Below are positions 1 to 6,786 of a stretch of 11,956 nucleotides of DNA, piece after piece. The stretch comes from Thalassiosira profunda (Eukaryota > Bacillariophyta > Thalassiosirophyceae > Thalassiosirales > Thalassiosiraceae). The DNA lies in the NCBI GenBank assembly GCA_036939355.1, contig JALLAP010000548.1:1-11956 (forward strand), given 5' to 3'. The position numbers and the translations under genes were made by a program. Position 1 is the first letter of the stretch; each line of letters begins with the position of its first letter. The notes beneath the pieces are model-generated. The model saw only the letters and a program-made list of their open reading frames with translations. It had not been told where the DNA came from and ran no database searches.

Positions 1-344
1 ATGGTCAGCGTGAAGAACAGCACCGCGAACATGGAGCTGCCCATCGACTGCTCCAATTTCACCGCGTGGTTCATGAAGGCATAAAACGCGAAGAAGAGGC
101 TCAGCGCATCGCTGCAAATCAGGGGACTCGTAAGGATGCGGTACAGCTGAAACTTGAAGACGGTGAATATGGGAATGTTGGCCAAAAGGTAACTTGGGCT
201 GAAGAAGAAGCTCGCGACGAAGGACACGACGATGGAGTTGAGGACGTAGCGCGTGATGAGGGGGGTGTCGCGATGGTATCCCTCTAGGGCGGTGGCCACC
301 GGGTTGGGCTGCGGCGGGCCGCCGCTGGCGCCGTCGCGGGGCAT
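1..344 (-). CDS. Rhomboid-like multi-pass membrane protein, N-terminal part only
   Basis: The frame runs from an ATG at 344-342 (context cacaATG, A at -3) without a stop through 114 codons to the left edge, so the C-terminal part is missing. The protein has a Pro/Gly-rich cytosolic-looking start (about residues 1-25), a hydrophobic stretch at about 35-58, then an amphipathic segment and a motif reading FQLYRILTSPLIC at about 65-77. A second hydrophobic segment (about 80-95) is followed by LEQSMGSSMF at about 97-106, leading into a third. The order (pre-TM threonine, QLYR..TSP, then E...GS..F) resembles rhomboid-superfamily and UBAC2/TMEM115-like membrane proteins of the ER/Golgi. The catalytic Ser and His positions lie beyond the edge, so protease versus pseudoprotease cannot be judged. 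It is divergent from the TauE/SafE gene across 227 bp. Family assignment is tentative; that the frame is coding is much firmer. Confidence 0.6.
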   Translation of the reverse strand, partial: MPRDGASGGPPQPNPVATALEGYHRDTPLITRYVLNSIVVSFVASFFFSPSYLLANIPIFTVFKFQLYRILTSPLICSDALSLFFAFYAFMNHAVKLEQSMGSSMFAVLFFTLT

Positions 345-571
345 TGTGCAAGACTTCCGCAGGCGAGGGGGCTGTTCGGCTGTTGGTAGGTGTGGGATGG
401 GGGCGCGGCCGCGGCTCTCTAGTGGTCATCCACACAAAACTAAACCAACCCTTGTAACCACTCTAGAACACGCGTCCGGCCGAGAAAGGCCGAGAAGCAG
501 AAGCAAGAACGGAACTTCACAGAGCAGCACATGCACCATGCCGGCGCATAATCTCCAAGCAGCGGCAATCG
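345..571. promoter_or_regulatory. Bidirectional promoter between the rhomboid-like and TauE/SafE genes
   Basis: These 227 bp must hold the promoters and 5' leaders of two divergent genes. An A/C-rich stretch at 430-446 (CCACACAAAACTAAACC) resembles A/C-rich patches in two other intergenic regions of this window. The right part carries two upstream ATGs (531 and 538) ahead of the TauE/SafE start. No clear TATA box is visible. Confidence 0.5.
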
Positions 572-588
572 ATGGCGTCCACCGGTAA
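538..588 (+). promoter_or_regulatory. Upstream ORF overlapping the TauE/SafE start codon
   Basis: An ATG at 538 in a strong context (caccATG) opens a 16-codon frame ending with TAA at 586-588. It runs past the main ATG at 572 in another frame. A second ATG at 531 opens a 6-codon frame ending at 551. The main start has a weak -3 base (tcgATGG). If these ATGs are in the mRNA they should depress translation of the transporter. The transcription start is unknown, so their presence in the leader is an inference. Confidence 0.3.
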
Positions 589-2425
589 CGGCAGCGGTGG
601 CGGCGGCGCCGCCCGGTGCCGCATCGCTTGCGCGCTAGTTGCGGCCGCAGCCCTCGCCTTCTTCGCGGCTGCGATTTGCAATGAATTCTTTATGTCACCC
701 GGCGAGGGTCGAGGTCGAGGTCTTGCCGCAGTGGATGATGCAGCGAATGCGATCGCGACGGTGCACCTGCCTTTGCAGCCGATGTCTGATGGGGATGCGA
801 CAACAATTGCAAATGCGGCGGACCTCAGCAACTCCACCTCCATCATCAACAATCACCCCTCGGACCATGACTCCCTCATACCATTGCAACCTTCAGACTT
901 CGTGGGCTTTCTCCTCGCCGCGTTCGGCCTCATCATCGCTGCGGGAGGAGGCATCGGCGGAGGTGGCATACTGGTGCCAATTTATATACTCGTTTTGGGC
1001 TTCATGCCCAAGCACGCCATCCCGTTGAGTAACGTGACGGTCTTCGGGGGCGCCATCGCCAACACCCTGCGGAATGCGAGGAAGCGCCATCCGCTGGCCG
1101 ATCGACCCCTCATCGACTGGGACCTCATACTGGTGATGGAGCCCCCGACCCTGGCGGGGGCTCTGGTCGGGGCCAATCTCAACAAGGTACTCCCGGAAAC
1201 GGTGATTGCCGTCATGCTGGTACTATTGCTGGGGTTCACGGCGTATAGCACACTCAAAAAGGCACGGAAGCTGTACAAAAAGGAGACGGAAGAGATCAAG
1301 CGGCAGAATGTGGGGACGAGGACGTTGGCCATGGACTCCAACACGATGCTCTCGGAGTCGAAGCTCGAGAATGGGGGCCATGAATATCTTTTATTGCACG
1401 ACGCCGAAGACTCAACGAGCGACGAGGATTTGGAGAGCAGCGCCCACAACCTCTCAGGTCTATCGCTGCACGGGATTGGTGACAGTCACCATCCTCTGCC
1501 GCTGCGACACCATACGAGCAGCCTCAGCAGCGTCCGGCTCGACGATGATGTGGAGGAATTAGAAGATGACTACGAGGACCACATCAGCGACGGCCTGCCG
1601 GAATTCAGCAACCCCCTCAGCCAAGAGGACATCCTCGAGGAGGAACGACATCCGAGGCGACGAAACGTCCTTCTCATTGTCACCCTCTTCCTCGTAGTAT
1701 TATTGATCAACATTCTCAAGGGCGGGGGCGGCTTTGCATCTCCCATTGGCATCGAGTGCGGCTCGGCCGCCTTCTGGTCGGCCCAGGCCCTCTTGCTAGT
1801 TTGGGTGCTGTGCATATCATTCATTGGACGACGGTTCTTGCTGAAAGATGCCGAGCGCAAGGCGGATGCCGGATATCGTTACCTCGACGACGACATCCGA
1901 TGGGATAGCCGCTCCACAATCGTATATCCACTGTTAAGCACGCTTGCGGGGTTCTGCGCGGGCATGTTTGGAATCGGCGGTGGGATTATAAAAGGACCGC
2001 TGATGCTGGCCATGGGAGTGCATCCGGCAGTGGCGAGCGCTACGAGCGCGTGCAGTGAGTCTGAAATTGACGCACTCACCTATGCTTAACTCCATTTTGC
2101 TAAATGCTTGCTCGTTGGAACAGTGATTTTCTTCACCAGCTTTACAGCAACAACAACCTTTTCCGTGTATGGACTGATGGTGACCGATTATGCCGTGGTG
2201 GGCGCCATCCTGGGCTTCGGCGCGACGCTGTTGGGACAGACGGTCATGTCGCGGATACTCAAGAAGAGCAAGCGGAACTCGTACATTGCCTTTTCGATAG
2301 GGTTTGTGGTGCTGTTGTCGGCGGTGCTAATGGCATTGGAATCGGTGCTGCACCTGGTGTCGAGCGAGGAGAACGACGAGTTTGGGGGCATCTGCAGCGG
2401 GCACTTGAATGGGCCCAATGCCTGA
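572..2425 (+). CDS. Sulfite exporter TauE/SafE-family membrane transporter, two exons
   Basis: Exon 1 is 572-2054 and exon 2 is 2124-2425, giving 594 residues. Splicing restores ATSAC-M-IFFTSF across the junction, with the Met codon split A|TG. Without splicing the frame stops at 2089 in the middle of the family's best conserved segment. An N-terminal hydrophobic segment (about 15-37) is followed by a Ser/Asn-rich loop. The first TauE/SafE half (about 108-228) has the glycine signature AGGGIGGGGILVP (123-135) and PLSNVTVFGG (151-160). A long acidic loop (about 240-360, with DDDVEELEDDYED) comes next, then TM segments at about 364-383 and 400-420. The second half (about 447-574) has the matching signature GMFGIGGGIIKGP (464-476). 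This two-half layout with a polar central loop is that of plant and protist TauE/SafE proteins, which move small anions such as sulfite or organosulfonates in characterised relatives. The substrate here cannot be read from sequence. The membrane is unknown: the N-terminal hydrophobic stretch could be a signal anchor, but no aromatic plastid motif follows it. Confidence 0.88.
2055..2123 (+). other. Spliceosomal intron, 69 bp, in the TauE/SafE gene
   Basis: The donor is GTGAGT at 2055-2060 and the acceptor is CAG at 2121-2123. CTTAAC at 2085-2090, 33 nt before the acceptor, is a good branch-point candidate. Removing these bases joins the two frames and restores the conserved family motif. An in-frame stop at 2087-2089 means retention would truncate the protein at 505 residues. 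Confidence 0.9.
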
Positions 2426-2501
2426 GGATACAATAAGCGCCACAGCTATTACTGTACAAAAAAATGTAAATAACCAAATGCAATCCGAGGATAATAGGGA
2501 G
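2426..2501. other. Short convergent spacer between the TauE/SafE gene and LRR1
   Basis: Seventy-six A/T-rich bases separate the TauE/SafE stop from the ancestral LRR1 stop at 2502-2504. They must hold both 3' ends, so the two mRNAs probably overlap tail to tail. AATAAG at 2432-2437 is a weak poly(A)-signal variant for the plus-strand gene. No perfect AATAAA is seen on either strand. Confidence 0.4.
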
Positions 2502-2585
2502 TCACCCACCGAGCCTCGCCACGATGGACTTCTTCCACTCCCGGGCATCCCTCTTGCGCTGTTCCATCTCCTGCCGTTTCAGCTC

Positions 2586-2605
2586 TAGCTTCAACCGCTC
2601 TTGGC
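2586..2605 (-). repeat. 20-nt imperfect tandem duplication that frameshifts LRR1
   Basis: On the minus strand two adjacent 20-nt units begin GAGCAGCTGAAGCTTG and GAGCGGTTGAAGCTAG; 13 of their first 16 positions match. Compared with the LRR2 tail, LRR1 carries exactly 20 extra nucleotides here (2605-2586). Because 20 is not a multiple of three, the frame shifts and reaches TGA at 2593-2591. Leaving out these 20 bases makes the LRR1 and LRR2 tails collinear to their stops. A 21-nt heptad gain plus a one-base loss would look the same. Confidence 0.65.
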
Positions 2606-4033
2606 AAGCTTCAGCTGCTCCTGTTCGATCGCCGCCTCGACAGTTTTGGCCTCGTCAAGCTGGCTTCGCAAGCGAGATTCAACGTACACCAGCGGCATCC
2701 CTCGGACAAATTGGTAGATTGCAGACAACTTCTTTGGTCGGATGCTATGTGGACTCAGTGCAGCAGCACCACCCAACAACTTCATTGCGGATTGAGCTCG
2801 CGCAAACCAATCAACTGCATGTGGCAGGACCTTGAAGTCCCATTCAAAGAAAGGCTGCATGCTCAAATCCTGATGATGGGTAAGTATCTTCACTGTCGCG
2901 ATTGTTTTCACGCAATCATTCCGTCTGGTAATGGCAAGTAAAGATCTGACATCATCCGGAGCGATGGAAGGGTGAAGGATTTCCCTCAGTGTGTGGTTCG
3001 ACAGATAAGTTTTGTTGACACTGGACGCATTGCAGAGCACTTTGGAGATTGCCGCCCATCCCTTTCCAGTGATTGAATTGGTCGTCGGTGCCACCGCAGT
3101 GTCATCGTCAAGGTACAATTTCTTGAGGGATTGGTTCATTGCCAGTCCAGATGCAAGTGCGATCATAGTTTCATCACCAATATCATTTTGACGAAGGACC
3201 AGCTCCTGTAATGCACAGTTTGGACTTCCTAGCAGCCCCGAGAGCCCTCGCCATCCTTTGTCTGTCATCGATGCATTTCTGGCAAGATCTAGTGTTTCGA
3301 GCTGCCTGCATTGGGCCAGAGCTAGCATCAAAACAGCCATTCCGTCATCGTTGATACCACTGTTGTCAAGATCCAGACCTCTCAGATTGGTAGCGGAAAA
3401 TTGAAGTAGTGTCGCCAGCGCTTTGCATCCATTTCTGCCAATATTGCTCTCATACAACGTCAAGTTCTCTAGCTTGGGATGCATGCTCAAGGCAACAGCA
3501 ATGTCTGCGAGCTGCTCCCCATTGATTCCGCATCCATACAAATACACAGTCTTCAGAGAACTCCTGGTGCAGCCCCCAAGAGTCAGTGAGAGTTGCCGGC
3601 ACCCTTCTGCTCCGAAATTGCATTCCTCAGCAGAAAAGCTGGTAAGATGTTGGTTGTCTCTAAAGAAAGGACCCAGCATCTTGATCAAGTCTCCCCCCTC
3701 AATGTCATATATCTCTAGGTCTTGGATGGATCTGTTTTGGCCAATGCCTCTACAGAATGGCTCCATCACAGAGGGATCATCCACTCTTGTCACGAACAAA
3801 GTCTTGATGCAAGTATTTCTTCCCACAAAGTAACCCAACCATCCCATCTCACGAGCATCAACTGGGCAGTAATCATATTCATCGCGGTGCTCCTCGCCGG
3901 AGAAGTACAGTGTCTTCAGTTCGGGATCATTGCTCATGATCCGGCGAAGAATGCCTGCGTTGATCTCGTCGGAGGCGACGTCCTCCGCTTTGACGCTGTC
4001 CGCGAGGGCATCGTAGTTGGCAAATCCGTCCAT
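2591..4033 (-). CDS. LRR1: ribonuclease-inhibitor-like leucine-rich repeat protein with truncated coiled-coil tail
   Basis: The frame encodes 480 residues from an ATG at 4033-4031 (atcATGG, A at -3). The same start region is shared with the paralogue at 6787. An N-terminal block (1-130) has the shared motif YDYCPVDAREMGWLGYFVG (53-71). RI-type repeats of about 28 residues follow (about 131-348), for example LENLTLYESNIG, LRGLDLDNSGIND, LETLDLARNASMTD and LQELVLRQNDIGD. The LRR part ends in SVNKTYLSNHTL (338-349). A non-LRR C-terminal module (about 360-456) holds DLSMQPFFEWDFKVLP (389-404) and LSAIYQFVRGMPLVYVESR (436-454). A charged coiled coil begins at about 457. The frame stops after only four unmatched residues (AKSG). 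The coding signal continues in another frame from 2585 to a stop at 2504-2502, with 27 codons collinear with the paralogue's tail. Function is unknown; the repeats suggest protein binding, and no signal peptide or TM segment is seen. Confidence 0.85.
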   Translation of the reverse strand: MDGFANYDALADSVKAEDVASDEINAGILRRIMSNDPELKTLYFSGEEHRDEYDYCPVDAREMGWLGYFVGRNTCIKTLFVTRVDDPSVMEPFCRGIGQNRSIQDLEIYDIEGGDLIKMLGPFFRDNQHLTSFSAEECNFGAEGCRQLSLTLGGCTRSSLKTVYLYGCGINGEQLADIAVALSMHPKLENLTLYESNIGRNGCKALATLLQFSATNLRGLDLDNSGINDDGMAVLMLALAQCRQLETLDLARNASMTDKGWRGLSGLLGSPNCALQELVLRQNDIGDETMIALASGLAMNQSLKKLYLDDDTAVAPTTNSITGKGWAAISKVLCNASSVNKTYLSNHTLREILHPSIAPDDVRSLLAITRRNDCVKTIATVKILTHHQDLSMQPFFEWDFKVLPHAVDWFARAQSAMKLLGGAAALSPHSIRPKKLSAIYQFVRGMPLVYVESRLRSQLDEAKTVEAAIEQEQLKLAKSG

Positions 4034-4315
4034 GATCCGTCGACGAATCCCGCAGCGGTGATGAGAGACCGGATCCTCAGACCCTTGGAAGGCCGCCAGG
4101 GTGGCACTTCAGCCGACCAAGCCGCCGGTGGACCACGAGGCGGAGCTTGGCTCCTCTTTGCTTTTGCTTTGTCCCGCCCGGCCCCGCCCCTTGCTTCGCC
4201 TGTCATTTATTTAGCGGGGCACATCGATTTTGCCCCCCAAAATCCAAAAAATCCACCACCACAAAAATCCGACTAGCCCGCGCCCCGCCCGATCCCCCAG
4301 CACCCTATCTCGACC
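4034..4315. promoter_or_regulatory. Bidirectional promoter between LRR1 and the SRRM2-like gene
   Basis: This 282-bp gap between divergent starts holds GC-box-like runs (cccgccc, ccccgcccc) at about 4173-4193. An A/C-rich patch with CCACCACAAAAATCC lies at 4256-4270, about 45 bp before the SRRM2-like ATG. A nearly identical string lies upstream of the last gene, at 11477-11492. No gene is visible in it. Confidence 0.45.
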
Positions 4316-6328
4316 ATGTACAACGGCATCGGCCTCTCCTCGGTCCGGGGCACGGCCACCTCCGGCCACGTCCAATACAACGCCGGGCACGTCCGCAATT
4401 CCTCCCGCCGCCACCGCACGTGGCGCAACGCCAACGACGGTAGAGATGGCAATCGTGGCCGTGGGTTTGGACGTGGCGGACGCGGGGGAAATGAGAGCAA
4501 AATGCCCCTTCTGACGAGCGAGGCGCTGAAGGAGGGGGCGAACGAATTGGCGCTACATGAGCGAAAGAGAAGATTGGAGGTGCGATTGCTGGAGCTGCGG
4601 GACCGCCTCGAGGGGCGGGGAATGAAGGATGAGGATATTGACAAGGAGGTGGACGGGGAGCGGAAGCGGACGCTGGAGGGGTGGGAGCGGCAGGAGGAGG
4701 AGCGGAAGAGGCGGATTGCCGAGAGGGAGGCGCGGGATCAGGGGGGAGAGGGGGAAGGGGGTGTGAAATTGATCACCGAGGGAGGGGAGGGGAAGGAGGG
4801 CGAGGGCAAAGCTGAGGGGGGAGACCAGCCCCTGGCAGCAGAAGACAGTCAAGAGAAGGATGGAGGGCCTCAGGAGCCGCCGCCTCAGCAGAGGCGGTGG
4901 GACAACCCCCCTCGACGGGAGTGGGACCGCCGCGGCCGGGGAGGGCGGCACGACCGTCCCCAGCAGCCCCGGGGGCGCGGGGGCCACAACGCCCAGGCCC
5001 AGCAGGCGTTCCAACACGAGCGCAACGCCCGCCTCCGCGACGCCTTCGGCATTAACGAAGAAAAGCACACGGAGGGACGGGCGTTCGATCGGGAATACCA
5101 GGAGGCCAAGAAGGCGGAGAAGCAGAAGGAGGTGGAGAAGAGGGAGAAGGCGGCGAGGAAGGCGGAACGGGCGAAGGTGCGGGAGGGGAGGAAGAAGGAG
5201 AAGGAGAGAAAAAGGGAGGAGCGGCGGAAGGGCGGGGATGGGAAGAAGGGAGGACGGAGGGGGAGGAGCGCGTCGAGCGGCAGTTCTAGCGGGAGCAGCG
5301 GGAGCTCGCGCTCGTACAGCTCCAATTCTCGGTCCTACAGCAGCAGTTCGAGCAGCCGATCCTATTCGTCTTCTTCGTACTCGAGCGATAGCCGCGGCCG
5401 GGGGAGGTCTCGCCGGGATCGCAGGGGCAGGAGCTATTCGTCGTCGAGTGGGAGCAGCAGCGGCAGCTACTCGTCCCGCTCTCGCTCGGACAGCCGGGAC
5501 CGAAAGAAGAGGGGGAAGGCGAGGGGGAAGAAAGACAGGGACGAGCCGCCCGTCAAGGAGATTCGAACGAGCCGGAGCAAGTCCCCCGCGGGCAAGAAGA
5601 AAGCGAGGGGACGCTCGAGGAGCGGGAGTCGGAGCCGGAGTGCGTCCAGGTCTCGATCGCCTCCGGCAAAGAAGGAGGCGCCAAAGGACGCTTCGCCTCC
5701 CACCGCGAAGAGGAACGGGGACATCCACCCGGACAGCCGGCCCACCAGCCCCGGGGCGCCGTCGCCCCCCGTGCCTCCCCCTTCGTCGAACAACAACTCG
5801 AGCGACGATGGCGGCAAGCGGAAACTGGAGAGGACTGCGGCGGGGGAAGGGGTGGTCGTGCAGAAGAAGCGGCAGAGCCGATGGGACCAAAAGAAGGACG
5901 ATGCTGGCGAGGCGACGAAGAAGGAGGAGGGCGAAGCAGCGAAGAAGGCCCCTGGGGGAAGGTGGGGCAAGAAGAAGTCGCCGTCGCACACTGGGGAGGA
6001 AGCTCGGGACCGGAAATCGAAGAGCGCGTCGCCTGGTGTGAAAGGCCGTGGCGGGGGCCGATCGCGCTCGCGCAGCCCCAGCGGAAGCCGGAGCAGCAGC
6101 GGCAGCAGCGGAAGTTACAGCAGCCGCAGCCGGAGCAGTAGCAGCCGGTCGCGGTCTCGTTCGGATTCGCCTCGGGGTAAAGGGGCCAAGAAGAGAGACC
6201 GCTCGGCGTCGCCCCCGTCGAGGGCCAAGGGGAGGGGCGGCAAGCGCCGCAGGAGCCGGTCGTATTCGAGCAGCAGCAGCAGTCGGAGTCGGAGTCCCAG
6301 CGGCGGACGCGGCGACCGGAAGAAATGA
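4316..6328 (+). CDS. SRRM2: Spliceosome-associated SR-repetitive protein, Cwc21/SRRM2 orthologue
   Basis: The single exon encodes 670 residues; its ATG has a good context (gaccATGT). It opens with MYNGIGL, followed by RG and VQYN, the N-terminal signature of Cwc21/SRRM2, which in yeast and human sits at the spliceosome catalytic centre and contacts Prp8 and Snu114. A cwf21 domain lies at about 70-120 (ALHERKRRLEVRLLELRDRL, then the EDIDKEVDGERKR helix). NARLRDAFGI...EGRAFD (237-258) matches the conserved segment after cwf21 in SRRM2. A Lys/Arg/Glu-rich stretch (about 260-312) precedes RS domains at about 317-420 and 425-475, a Pro-rich linker and a final RS domain (about 560-668). It should act in the nucleus in pre-mRNA splicing, with the RS parts as likely phosphorylation targets. 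It lies between the two inverted LRR paralogues. The purine-rich composition leaves other frames open, but these are shadows. Confidence 0.9.
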   Translation: MYNGIGLSSVRGTATSGHVQYNAGHVRNSSRRHRTWRNANDGRDGNRGRGFGRGGRGGNESKMPLLTSEALKEGANELALHERKRRLEVRLLELRDRLEGRGMKDEDIDKEVDGERKRTLEGWERQEEERKRRIAEREARDQGGEGEGGVKLITEGGEGKEGEGKAEGGDQPLAAEDSQEKDGGPQEPPPQQRRWDNPPRREWDRRGRGGRHDRPQQPRGRGGHNAQAQQAFQHERNARLRDAFGINEEKHTEGRAFDREYQEAKKAEKQKEVEKREKAARKAERAKVREGRKKEKERKREERRKGGDGKKGGRRGRSASSGSSSGSSGSSRSYSSNSRSYSSSSSSRSYSSSSYSSDSRGRGRSRRDRRGRSYSSSSGSSSGSYSSRSRSDSRDRKKRGKARGKKDRDEPPVKEIRTSRSKSPAGKKKARGRSRSGSRSRSASRSRSPPAKKEAPKDASPPTAKRNGDIHPDSRPTSPGAPSPPVPPPSSNNNSSDDGGKRKLERTAAGEGVVVQKKRQSRWDQKKDDAGEATKKEEGEAAKKAPGGRWGKKKSPSHTGEEARDRKSKSASPGVKGRGGGRSRSRSPSGSRSSSGSSGSYSSRSRSSSSRSRSRSDSPRGKGAKKRDRSASPPSRAKGRGGKRRRSRSYSSSSSSRSRSPSGGRGDRKK

Positions 6329-6786
6329 GTCTTGTGTTGGTTGTTTGCAGAGGAGTTGACAGGGTTACGATGTGGTTGGATGTAAGGACATTAGAGCACC
6401 CAAAGTTTACCTTTCATCGCGAACCCTCCCTCTTCTTCGTGCCTTCTTCTTCTTCTCTTCACCTGTAGTTTTTTTGGGGGGGGGGATGGGGCGCCCCGCC
6501 CCATCCGAGCGCTGTCCAGCATTTTTTTCCACCCCCCGCCCGGCCAGCCCCCGCGCCGCCCCCCCTCTCCTCCGGCGGTCTGGTCCACGTGCTGGGCGGC
6601 CTCCTCCTCTCCTCCAGTCACTTCCTCCTCACAAAGCCCGCCCGCTCGCTGGATCGGCTCTGCCAGTCTTCCCGCACGAAGCGCCCAGACCAAAACATCA
6701 AGAGGTGCACCAAGGGGGCACCAACATCTACAGCTGCGTTTCCACGGTGGCGCCTCTCTTCAGCTCTCCCATTCGAGTGATACATC
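6329..6786. other. Intergenic region, low-complexity tracts and a hairpin; no gene seen
   Basis: This 458-bp gap holds the SRRM2-like 3' end and the LRR2 promoter. It shows a pyrimidine-rich stretch at 6422-6461, then T7 followed by G10 at 6469-6485, a perfect hairpin at 6484-6506, T7 at 6522-6528, and C-runs at 6532-6537, 6548-6552 and 6559-6565. Open frames across it give low-complexity peptides without recognisable domains. No AATAAA is seen near the SRRM2-like stop. Confidence 0.5.
6484..6506. repeat. Perfect inverted repeat, 10-bp arms with a 3-nt loop
   Basis: GGATGGGGCG at 6484-6493 and CGCCCCATCC at 6497-6506 are exact reverse complements around CCC. The left arm begins inside the G10 tract. 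It lies 155 bp past the SRRM2-like stop and about 280 bp before the LRR2 ATG. It may be a structure in either UTR or chance in GC-rich DNA. Confidence 0.55.

Noticed and set aside
4553..5989. A 478-codon minus-strand frame and a 393-codon plus-strand alternative frame within the SRRM2-like gene
   Set aside because: Both are Leu/Pro- or Arg-rich low-complexity translations produced by the purine-rich RS and Glu/Lys coding sequence. The frame with MYNGIGL and cwf21 is the real one.
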